A stretch of 64,000 bases of DNA from Silene latifolia (lineage: Eukaryota; Streptophyta; Magnoliopsida; Caryophyllales; Caryophyllaceae). Positions 10,611 through 20,114 of this stretch are shown here, piece after piece. The stretch's first letter is position 1. Each line of letters starts with the position of its first letter. Below the pieces are notes generated by a model. It made no database searches. It worked only from the letters and a program-made list of their open reading frames with translations, and was not told the DNA's origin. Both the position numbers and the translations under genes were made by a program. The DNA is taken from positions 22,942,152 through 23,006,151 of the forward strand of contig NC_133536.1 in NCBI RefSeq assembly GCF_048544455.1, in the 5' to 3' direction.

Positions 10611-11855
10611 ATATTGACTAAAGTTATACAAATAAGGACTAAAGCTATACAAAAATTGACTAAAGTTATACAAAAATGAACCAAAGTTATACAAAAATAG
10701 ACCAAAGTTATACAAAAAAAGACTAAAGTTATACAAAAATTGGACTAAAGTTATACAAAAAATTGGACTAAAGTTATACAAAAATTGGACTAAAGTTATA
10801 TAAAAATGAACCAAAGTTATACAAAAATGAACCAAAGTTATTCAAAAATCGACCAGAGTTATACAAAAATACACCAAAGTTATACAAAAATTGGACTAAA
10901 GTCATACAACAATGGACTAAAGTTATACAAAAAATTGGACTAAAGTTATACAAAAATGAACCAAAGTTATACAAAAATGGACCTGTTATACAAAAATGCG
11001 ACGATTATACAAAAATTGGACTAAAGTTATACAAAAAATGAACCAAAGTTATACAAAAAGGAACCAAAGTTATACAAAAATGCACAGAGTTATACAAAAA
11101 TGCACCGAGTTATACAAAAGTTAGTCCATTTTTGTATAACTCGTGCATTTTTGTATAACTCCTGCATTTTTGTATAACTCCTGTTCATTTTTGTATAACT
11201 TTGGTTCATTTTTTGTATAACTTTAGTCCAATTTTTTGTATAACTCTCGTATTTTTGTATAACTCTACAGTCCATTTTTGTATAACTTTGGTTCATTTTT
11301 GTATAACTTTGGTTCATTTTTGTATAACTTTAGTCCAATTTTTTGTATAACTTTAGTCCATTGTTGTATGACTTTAGTCCAATTTTTGTATAACTTTGGT
11401 GCATTTTTGTATAACTCCACGATTCGATTTTTGAATAACTTTTGTCTTTTTTTGTATAACTTTGGTCTATTTTTGTATAACTTCACCCATTTTTGTATAA
11501 CTTTAGTCCATATTTGTATAACTTTGGATCATTTTTGTATAACTTTAGTCCATTGTTGTATCACTTTAGTCCAATTTTTGTATAACTTTAGTCTTTTTTG
11601 TATAACTTTGGTCTATTTTTGTATAACTTCAAATTTTTGTATAACTTTAGTCCATATTTGTATAACTTTAGTCCATTTTTGTATAACTTTGGTCCATTTT
11701 TGTATAACTTTGGTTCATTTTTGTATAATTTTAGTCCAATTTTTTGTATAACTTTAGTCCAATTTTTGTATAACTTTATTCTCTTTTTGTATAACTTTGG
11801 TCATAAAATGTATAACTTTAGTCATAAAATGTATAACTTTAGTCGTAAATAGTAA
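10611..11855. repeat. Inverted array of a ~21 bp minisatellite
   Basis: From about 10611 to 11115 the unit reads AAAGTTATACAAAAATTGGA. From about 11127 to 11855 the same unit is in reverse orientation (AGTCCATTTTTGTATAACTTT). That is roughly 24 plus 33 units, with switch point near 11118-11126. The two arms can fold on each other over about 500 bp. Repetitive open frames (YNF.LYNFG-type) are by-products. Confidence 0.92.
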
Positions 11856-12436
11856 AAAAATCAAACAATAAATATGAAAAATTTGAAAAAAAAAAAAGAA
11901 TAGTAACAAAAACCAAAAAAACTCATAATAACAAAAACAAAAAACCAAATAACAATAATAAAACCAAAAAACCAACAACCCAACCAAACCCAAAATCTAA
12001 AATAAAACAAATAACAATAATAAAACCAAATAACAAAATACCAAATAACAATAATAATAAAAAACAATAAACAAAACAAAAACAAAAAAAAATCAAAAAA
12101 ACAAAAAAACACATAAAGGTGTTTAGGCGGAAAAAAAAGGACGAAAAAAAAAGAAAGAAAAAAAGGAGGAAGAAAAAAAAGGCGGCAGGGAGGAGAAAGG
12201 AAAGAAAAAAAGGAGAAAGGAAGAGCAGGGAAAGGACGAAAAAAAAAGAAAGAAAAAAAGGCCCTGCAAATTCGACCCATAAAAAAAGGAGAAAAGGAGG
12301 GAGGCGGCATATGGCGGTGGTGGTTTGTGGCAAGCAACCTTCAGATCTGGCGAGAAGGTGGCGGCACGAGCAGATGTGTGTGGTAGTGGTGCGGTGGTGT
12401 TGGTGAATGAGGAAGGGACGGCCGCGTGTGGGTGGT

Positions 12437-12690
12437 TCGGGTGTGGTGTGTGGTGGGGTGGTGGTGGGTCGGGTGTGGTGTTTGGAGGAGGGGTGGTTTT
12501 GGGTTTTTTTTTTTTTTTTTTTTAGTTTGGTGCGGTGTGGTGCGGCGTGGTGGAGTGCGGTGGAGTCGGGAATGGTTGGTGGTGTTGGCGGGTCTGCTGG
12601 TGTGTGGCGGGTTGTGGGTCGGGTGTGGTGTGTGGTGGGGTGGTGGTGGGTCGGGTGTGGTGTTTAGAGGAGGGGTTATTTTGGGGTTTT
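12437..12690. repeat. Duplicated G/T-rich block
   Basis: GTGTGGTGTGTGGTGGGG followed by GTGGTGGGTCGGGTGTGGTG occurs at about 12440-12490 and again at about 12620-12670, each followed by a GGAGGGG and poly-T run. Extreme strand asymmetry (almost no C). Confidence 0.75.
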
Positions 12691-12996
12691 TTTTTTTTGT
12701 TGTTTTAGTTTGGGTTTTTTTTATCAACTGGTTTTTTTTTTTTTTTTTGTTTAGAGAGGGTGGGAAGAAAATGAGAGAGAAAGAGTGAATGTGAGAAATG
12801 AGAGAGGATGAGTGAATGAGGAAGTGAGTTGGGAGATTAGAATGGTGGTAGAGTTGTACACAATTAGGGAAGGAGATTAGGGAGGGAGATTTGTAGCCCT
12901 CCATTGAGATGTAATCTCATCCCTCCATCCTTCCATCCAAAGCGCCTTATAAGGACTTAGGGCGCTTATATGATAGGGACCTTAGAAGAACCCTTC

Positions 12997-12999
<3 letters not shown>

Positions 13000-13060
<61 letters not shown>
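13000..13060. repeat. (TA)n microsatellite, right block
   Basis: About 30 AT dinucleotides abutting the right end of the 9867-12999 element. Confidence 0.95.
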
Positions 13061-13063
<3 letters not shown>

Positions 13064-13850
13064 TTGGCAGCTGCGAGATTACTCATAATAACCATAGACT
13101 AACGATGTATCAATTCATTTGAAATAAACAAGAACAAAAGATGGAGCAAAATTGAGCATGGCATGAGATGGTCTTTTATGAGAGGGAAAAGAGGCTCAAC
13201 GGTGAGCCACCCGATTTCCGTCCCGTCTCATATGAGACCAGACTACTCACAGCCTCACAGCTAGCCAAAACAATTGCTAAATGCAATGATGTCAGGATGA
13301 GGCCCAATTCCAATATGAGACCACTCATAGGCGTCACAACTAGCGAAAACAGTTGTTAAATGCAATGATGTTGCGATGAGGCCCAATTCCGATGAGCAGC
13401 AGACCCTTCGCCATGAGGTACGCTACCGAAGTTCCCCACATAAATATAGCATACTTATCAAGTGTAGCGAGTACGAGTACATATAACATACTGATCAGAA
13501 TGAGTTGACAAAAGTAATTGCATTTTCTTCTGTCAATTCATTTGATAAATGTGTCAACTCATCTTGATGAATATGGCACCGCCATATTTTGATACATACG
13601 TACGAGAGTATGGAGTACATGCCACAGCGTCCCGTAAGAAAGCAAGAAGAACGCTCTATTAGTCTTCTAATTTACCAACTAGGCATCGATTTAGATTCAA
13701 GAATAAAATCGGAATTAAAATAGCACAAAGTTCATTTCTTGAAATTCCAGTAATTAACACGATTTTCAGTAGACAGAGAGAAATGAAACTATTATTAAGA
13801 CCCGACAATAGATGGAACTAAACACCCGATACCAGAAGTAGACAGACACA
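13061..13850. other. Intergenic, with an ~85 bp imperfect tandem duplication
   Basis: No gene seen. GCTAAATGCAATGATGTCAG at about 13275 recurs as GTTAAATGCAATGATGTTGC at about 13353, with flanking GAGACCA and GAGGCCCAATTCC also shared, so about 13225-13400 is a tandem pair. The part next to 13850 is the 3' UTR side of MSRB. Confidence 0.6.
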
Positions 13851-16622
13851 TCACTGTGGCGCATCTGAATTAGCCGGAGTGAACTTTATGGAGACGCTGT
13901 TGACACAGTGACGCTCATCTGTGGGAGTGCCAAATCCTTCACCTTTGAAGACATGTCCTAGATGTCCACCGCAGGCGGCACATGTGATTTCAACTCTCCG
14001 ACCATCTGGGTCCGGCTGAAACACAATAAACTCTGTGTTAGTATTCGTATGGTGACATTTCCTCCATTATTACAAGGGTTTTGTATGAATAAAATTCACT
14101 ACGTTGACCTAGGATTGGACCTATATGTCAATTTGGTGGCCTGAATTATACTCCGTATATAAAACCAGCATTTCGTTCAAATAACAAAACTAATGATAAT
14201 ATAGCATGCACGGGTAACTATGACCTAACTAGCCAAACGTCCAACAAGTAAAAGAGAAACTTACAGTGCGATTTATGGCTCCAGGAAGACCCTCAAAGAA
14301 AGCTGGCCAACCACAACCAGAGTCGAATTTTGTTGTAGATTTATAGAGAGGGGTATTACATCCTGCACATGTATAGATTCCTTCCTCGGAAAATTTGTTA
14401 TATTGTCCAGTTCCAGCCCTCCTGCAGCAATGATTATGATTACTTGAAAGTAAATACTCCGTAATGCAGAGCAAACTAAGGCACCAAATGCACTATACAC
14501 AACAAAATCTAAACAAAGCAAATTTGCGATCACCAGAAAAATGGTTGTTGGCATAACTGGATAACCCTCATCTAAAATCTCATTACACAAGGAACATAAC
14601 CCAGGTCCTAGGCAGTAGGCAGTCAATAAAAAGGACCAGATGCTCTAGAATTCATTAACACGTCACTAATAAGAAATAACATGTTCCTGTTCAAGATAGC
14701 GAGAAGGATCTCCGAACCTTTTAATCCAGTTAGGTCATGATTACAAGAACAAAGTACCTTTCAGGCTGTGCCCTAAAATCTCTATAGTTTCACATGTTAC
14801 AAATTTCTGAAATTAATTTGTGACCCATGCAAAAATAAAGGTTTGGTATATGTCCTGATGTCTATGATCATGTGAAAATTCAGATGAAGAATCTGATATT
14901 CGACACAATAGACTGTCACCAAAAATACCTCATGTCCTCAACACACAGATCTCTCGCCTAAAAACTACCCATTTTACTTTGATGGATATACATTTGTACA
15001 TATTTCTAGCACTAATTAATGCTCATTATTAACCCATATACACGGTAACTAATGAGCACGGTTAATAATGAACATTAATTAGTGCTAGCAATATGTTATT
15101 GAATCCGCAATCCGCTTACAAGCATAGGGAGACTTACTGATACAATTTGTGCAAAAGGATTACAGGAATCCCCCACGTACCAATTCAAAATCATCCGCTG
15201 AGCTTGAAAGGATAAGAGTTATACCCAATTGGATGACACTAAGCAAGCTGCATTAGTTAAGAAAACATTCATAACAAATGCTTGGTTCTCATGGATTTCT
15301 GATTTGGGTGTTCTTATAAATTTTGCTCTAAATATGGGGATTAGCTAAGGCCATCCGGTGCACCAAATAGGAATGAGAAGTCGGGAGAGGGGCGGAAGAG
15401 GGTGACAATTGACCACTCAAAATTCACAAACGACATGATCATTCTTGCATTGTTTTTTTATACTTATAAAGAAGTGAAGTAACGATTTTTTGGAACTAAT
15501 CCAAGTGTAAACATTCTGAATAATAACTCCCTGACATTATTTCATTGATAATGATAACATTACGTTAAGGTGGCCTTACACAAGAAGTGTGTAAAACAGA
15601 TTTACTAAGGAACTAACTTCTCATTAAAATAGGTCCTGATATTTGAATTAGTAGATCGGTTTTACACAATGTTTGTGTAAGGCGACTTTACACAAGAATG
15701 AATAACAATACATTTTAGTCATTTGATGGAGCTTGCTGCATAACAACTACAACTTGACTTAGCACCTAAAGACCAACAAAGTGACAAACTAAACACATGT
15801 TGCTAATAAACCACAGCAACATTACCCCAGTGCCTCAATGGCTCCCGGAAATTGCAAGTTAGGGGTCAGCTGTACGCAGCACGCTTCTGTTAACCAAAGA
15901 CCAACAAGTGAACAAACTAAAAAACATCTTGCTAATAAACCATATCAACATAAACGGCAGAATTGCACGTGCCTAGAAACATGTATTTTTGACAAAACTC
16001 GTGCCACCCACAATCAAATTTGCAATCTTTACACCAATTACTCAAGCACCAGACACTGAATTAGTTAATCAAGCAAGATACAAAGGTTCATCCAACATAC
16101 AATCATACAAAATTACAAACATAACATGCAAAATCAAATACGATCTCCGTCTCAATCAATTGTTTACCTATTTTTATTCTCTGTGACGGATATTTAAATC
16201 AAATGTAACCAAACTGAAAGATCACAAAACAATAAATAAGAAATTGAAAAAAGGGCATACTCAGTTCCTTTCTGCCTAAGAATATAAAACTGTTCAGGAG
16301 ACAAAACAGCACGCCACTCTTCTTCAGATTTCTGAACAGGTCCAGGAGCAGACGACGCCATTGTTAAAAACCTTGAATTACTCTTCTGCAATAGATACCC
16401 AGATGATAAAATTGGGTAATTAGTGGATTTTGATACCAAAGTTTTAAACTTTGATTGATTTGAGCAAGTGGGTAGTGAATAATTTGTGGGATTTTTATGA
16501 TATGGTGGTATATACGAAGATGTAACGTAGTTTAATTTTGGTAAGTTTAAGAGAATTTTCCTAGAGATGGTGGTGGTTGATGAGGAAGGAAAGGGTGAGG
16601 TTCTTAGAATGTGGACTCCCAT
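13851..16622 (-). CDS. MSRB2: Plastid methionine-R-sulfoxide reductase B (MSRB)
   Basis: Three exons join in frame: 16622-16261, 14421-14265 and 14015-13851, with GT-AG junctions, giving 227 aa. It reduces methionine-R-sulfoxide back to methionine. Residues 1-87 are rich in Ser/Thr/Lys and basic, as in a chloroplast transit peptide. The domain then starts [20 protein letters not shown]. Zinc ligands are C139-A-G-C142 and C185-A-A-C188. The resolving-type Cys is C157 in SGCGWP, and the catalytic Cys is C210 in [27 protein letters not shown] is nearly invariant in plant plastid MSRBs. The second exon begins AGTGQYN where the family usually has PGTGEYN. The first Met is chosen because it supplies the transit peptide; M88 would give a cytosolic-type form. 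MSRB2 rather than MSRB1 is judged from remembered similarity only. Intron 1 (1.84 kb) holds two hairpin MITEs. Confidence 0.93.
15006..15088. mobile_element. Tiny hairpin MITE in MSRB intron 1
   Basis: CTAGCACTAATTAATG at the left and its inverted copy at the right pair over about 28 bp with only a few mismatches (GCTCATTATTAAC / GTTAATAATGAAC). The loop is about 25 bp. No clear target duplication. Confidence 0.65.
15566..15690. mobile_element. Inverted-repeat MITE in MSRB intron 1
   Basis: AAGGTGGCCTTACACAAGAA at the left pairs with the right-hand GTTTGTGTAAGGCGACTTT. Arms are about 30 bp with the centre unpaired. Non-coding. Confidence 0.6.
15820..15885 (-). repeat. Relic of the SINE 3' domain, reverse orientation
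   Basis: ATTACCCCAGTGCCTCAATG followed by GCTCCCGGAAATTGCAAGTTAGGGGTCAGC is the reverse complement of the module seen best at 62985-63072. Strongly decayed. Confidence 0.6.
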
Positions 16623-16709
16623 TTTCTTGAATTTTGCCTGGATAATGGTCGAAATGCATAAAGATTTTGTTACTATGTGTGCATGATTTTGTGTTATGTT
16701 CTACACTTA

Positions 16710-16987
16710 GGGGTGTTTGGTTGGCTCTCTTGGAATGGATTGGAATCGATTTGCTCCATTCCAATGTTTGGTTAGAGTCTTTTGGAATAGAGTTAGATAC
16801 CCAATGGATTCTAACTCCATTCCAACCCCCTAGAATCTCATACCCAACTTCCCCCCTTGGTATCTAACTTCATGCCTCCCTTCTACAATTTTAGATGAAC
16901 CAAACAAGTTTATAAAGGAATAGATTTAGAACCCTATACCATTATGGGTTCATATTCCAATCCATTCTATTCCAACCAAACGCCCCC
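16710..16987. mobile_element. Tourist (PIF/Harbinger) MITE just upstream of MSRB
   Basis: Termini GGGGTGTTTGGTTGG and CCAACCAAACGCCCCC are inverted. TTA stands on both sides (16707-16709 and 16988-16990), the standard Tourist duplication. 278 bp with inner GGAATGGATTGGAAT arms. It starts 88 bp upstream of the MSRB start codon, so it lies in the promoter or leader. Confidence 0.88.
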
Positions 16988-17089
16988 TTACTAGTTACTA
17001 GACTTACTACCTAGCTAGGATGGTTTTGTTTTCAAAATCTTTGAATTGGGCTAGGATGATGTTTTAGTATGTTATCGGGTCTCCTATGT

Positions 17090-17345
17090 AGGGCTATTTA
17101 TCGGTGCGAGCCAGCTCGGCCTAGTCCGGTCATATTGGCCATGCTTTTATAGCCCGGCCAAGCCATGGATAAGCCGGTGTTATCCTCGGGCCAAGATAGT
17201 GTTGGCTTGGCCCGACCCAATACTAAAAATAAAAATAAAATATAGAGGCCCACCCAAGCTTGACCATGTCCCGTTACTTAGTGGGTTGAGCTTGAACTGG
17301 ACAAAACTGGCACGACCCTAGCCCGGCTTGTCTTGGGACGGCCAA
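17090..17345. repeat. G+C-rich GGCC/CCGG repeat stretch
   Basis: Repeated CGGCC, AGCCCGGC and GGCCAAG motifs in an otherwise AT-rich region. A similar stretch occurs at 34860-35200. Origin not recognised. Confidence 0.4.
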
Positions 17346-17394
17346 GTGTGTATCATGCATTAGCGGAACTTATGAGTAAAATTATTTTGTAACC

Positions 17395-17607
17395 TCATTT
17401 ATCTCCTTCACAAATTCTCATTTGTGACGAGCATATCTGTTGTAAGATTGCAATGGGTCAAGTACTACTTATGTGGGGTAGATAAGATAAAAGTAGAGTG
17501 CCTAGGGAGTAGCAATATGTTTTGTCTTATCTACCTACATGGGTAGTAGTACTTAAACCGCCGCAAGCTTATGACGAATATGTCCGTCACAAGGGAGACT
17601 TGTTGTA
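17395..17607. mobile_element. MITE of the TTGTGACGG family (copy 1)
   Basis: CTCATTTGTGACGAGCATAT at the left and ATGTCCGTCACAAGGGAGAC at the right are inverted versions of each other. The centre contains AAGTACTACTTATGTGG and an inverted partner. Related copies lie at 49730, 51555 and 52200. Confidence 0.65.
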
Positions 17608-18253
17608 TCTCCTTATATATATCCTTGTCTGAGCCTGAAAAACTACCCTTGAATTACGAGCGATCATGATGAAATAATTAACTTTATCATACTATTGAAA
17701 CAACGATATGGTCATCTCTTTTGAACTAATATATCTCATATTTTAAATATAAGTTTGTTTACATTGTTTAATTTGAATAATCACAATCAACTAATTCAAT
17801 CTACCATAAATAAATATATTTTGAAGTACTATATAATGCAATAAAAAACAATTCTTAACACTACGTTTTCAAACTTTTTTCATCTAATGGCCCTTTTTAT
17901 GTTCATCACCTTTAAATTTGGTTAGAAATTATTAAACAAAAGCTTTAGTAGTTGTACCCCATTTAAGTTAGCTCAACCTATAACTTTGTCAGTAGATCTC
18001 ATTTCAGACAACTATTTAAATTATATATGGCCAGTTTGAAGGTTTCAGACCGAAAAAAGTTGCCTAAAATGAGAATTTGTGTAACTTTGTACACAAAACT
18101 CTCACTTGAGATATAACCTTAAAACGGGTTAAGTATTACACATAAGACAATAAAATATAGAGGCCGTTTGGTTCAAAGTATTGGAATAGATTCAAATCCA
18201 TTCCAAAAGCTAAAGACGGATATATCCGTTAAGGAACACTTACTGAACTTTGT

Positions 18254-18420
18254 TTTTTTGGTGTAAACCATCTGAACTGATTCGAGCCGGGTAGGACCAC
18301 TAAGGCGATAAAGCTCTCCCTGATGAGTTTTAACACTGTTGCGTTCTCGGGGCTCGAACACGAGACCTCTGGTTAAGTTAGAGCAACCCTTGTCAGTTGA
18401 TCTAAGTGCTCATGGGTACC
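18254..18420 (-). mobile_element. tRNA-derived SINE, minus strand
   Basis: A 13 bp direct repeat TACTGAACTTTGT flanks the unit (18241-18253 and 18421-18433). On the minus strand it carries an A-box-like region (ACTTAGATCAACTGACAAGG), a B box (GTGTTCGAGCCCC, within 18349-18363) and ends in a short A-run next to the left duplication. These are the classic parts of a plant SINE. Confidence 0.82.
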
Positions 18421-18473
18421 TACTGAACTTTGTAAACATGACATTTTTTTTTGACAGCGTTAAGAGTGTATTA

Positions 18474-18779
18474 GAACATCCACAATGGTAAGCAACAACC
18501 CTAATAGCTTAACTCTCCACATCACATTTTTGAGCTAGAACACTTTTAAGCTACAAACTTTCCCAATGGTTAAGCTATAAGAATTGTTGCTTAAATTGAC
18601 TTATATACATTTATTTAATTGGCACATATCTCTTTGTGGGTCCATTTGAGCTACTAGCTCCATGGAGCTAGTTGCTCAAACTAAGCTAGTTCATGTGAAA
18701 CTCTCCAATGGTTGAGCAACTAGCTTGAAACTTTTAGAATTTGCAAGCAAGTCCTTTTGTTCAACCATTGGAGATGCTC
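18474..18779. mobile_element. Tourist-like MITE with GAACATCCACAATGG ends
   Basis: Left GAACATCCACAATGG and right CCATTGGAGATGCTC are inverted. TTA flanks both (18471-18473 and 18780-18782). 306 bp. The interior has four or more GAGCTA/TAGCTC motifs in both orientations. Typical of plant GAGCATCTCCAATGG-type MITEs. Confidence 0.83.
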
Positions 18780-18879
18780 TTACATTCTCATGGCTTGGCG
18801 TGCGAGGCCATGTGCTACCCTATTTAGACGCCTAGGAATAAAGTTAAAGGATAAACAGTGGAACGACGAATAGAGGCTT

Positions 18880-19140
18880 GAGATGTCCTTTAAAATGTCT
18901 GGGACAAGATAATGTTCCTTCTCTATCCCGATTAGTTAATTCAACATCTGAAAACAATCCGAGAAAACTCCCAAATGCAACACATTACTACTGCTAGCCC
19001 ACTGCAAGACGTTTTTAATTCATAACGCTTCAACTTGTAATACAGACTCAGCCTTCAACTTTATACCTCTTTGCGTATAAACAACCCCCTCTCAGTGTAT
19101 GCCGCCCACCCGATTGCTGCATCAAAACCCCTTTCCCAAC
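18880..19140 (-). pseudogene. Decayed RNase H-like (RVT_3) fragment of a LINE or related reverse transcriptase
   Basis: On the minus strand, one frame reads AESVLQVEAL, then IKNVLQWASSSNVLHLGVFS and DCFQMLN. This has the AEALA...ALxWA...ESDCxxM pattern of the C-terminal RNase H-like domain of plant LINE-type reverse transcriptases. Upstream AIGWAAYTERG fits the start of the same fold. At least three in-frame stops occur in the short stretch read (two just upstream, one inside the IKNVLQW block), so it is dead. No reverse transcriptase domain or poly-A tail was found beside it. Confidence 0.6.
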
Positions 19141-20114
19141 CCGTTTTTACTCTTGTACCGCAACACTAACCTCGTATTCCCACTACATACACAGGGTGTC
19201 TATTCCAAATCACAAATTGGCTGGTGCAATTAGCTTCTTGCGTCAATGCATGAGTACCCTCATTCAGAGTCAAAATTCTCTCCATTTCCTAAAAGTAATG
19301 GAGAGGCAAGTTCCTTTTAACGGCCCGAATTGCATCTTGCCAATATCGAACGGTTGCACATTTATGCATAGAAATAAAAAGGTTAATAGTATGTAAAAGG
19401 AAAATATTATTAAATGAATTTGTAAGAGTAAATGGAGGGAAAGAAATGAAGAGAATCGCAATTGCCTCATTTGTGTTTGAAAAAGACGCAAATACTCATA
19501 GTCAATATCATACGTATCCTTGAAATTATAGAAAACCCATGTGAAGAGTTTGAGTGTAAGCAGGAAAAGAATCATGAAAACATGATCCTAAAAATCTGAC
19601 CATTTTTATGCTCCGCATGACTAGACAAACTCAATCATCATCATCATACTTTCAAAAACATTCATCATCATACTGATTTATAAATCTGTTAAATTTGTTT
19701 TTAACATCAAAATTCTGTTAAAATTGTTATTATTATCATATTTCCCAAAACCCAATCTTAACCAAAAAACCATAATAATAATAATAAAATTAAATAATAC
19801 TAAATATTTACTAATTAAAGTTTTTCCAACTTTATTTTGGAAAGCAATCAACAACTTATCCGCCTACTACGGCATTGATATTGACATAACACCCAAAAAT
19901 AATCAAATCTTTGAACCCAATCTTAGTGAAACACTGAAAAAAGATCAATTTTTTTTTTACAAATTTCACTCTTTTTTCTTCTATGTTTTTGTCCTTATAC
20001 TGTCTTTTGTGTTTTGATCACATCACATCACATCACATTTAAGAGATAATAACAAGTTCAAACAGTCAAATTACCAAGAACAGTAAATAAGAATTTGGGT
20101 TATTTGTGATAGAG

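Larger units (their letters stand above)
9867..12999. mobile_element. Microsatellite-embedded TIR element, Micron-like, with giant internal foldback
   Basis: Left end AGAGGAAGGATCAACTAAGG and the inverted right end AGAAGAAGGGTTCTTCTAAGG form imperfect terminal repeats. (TA)n lies directly outside both ends. This matches the habit of Micron-type plant elements that sit inside (TA)n. Subterminal CCATTGGATGGAGGG and the inverted CCTCCATCCTTCCATCC also pair. Internal parts in order: a tandem AAACCCAAAAAATCCAAATAAAT array; poly-T runs; an inverted minisatellite (10611-11855); a purine-rich block (12115-12300); and a duplicated GGTGGTGGGTCGGGTGTGGT block (about 12437-12690). No transposase is visible, so it would move only with help. 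Confidence 0.75.

Noticed and set aside
10596-11852. Repetitive proteins rich in YNF and LYNFG on both strands
   Set aside because: Translation of a 21 bp minisatellite. The same peptide appears on opposite strands because the array is inverted.
11754-12904. F/L-rich and Lys-rich open frames
   Set aside because: Low-complexity poly-purine, poly-T and GGT-rich DNA with no domain.
18254-18420. A tRNA gene
   Set aside because: A and B boxes are present, but there is no cloverleaf with acceptor stem; the unit is flanked by a 13 bp duplication and ends in an A-run, so it is a SINE.
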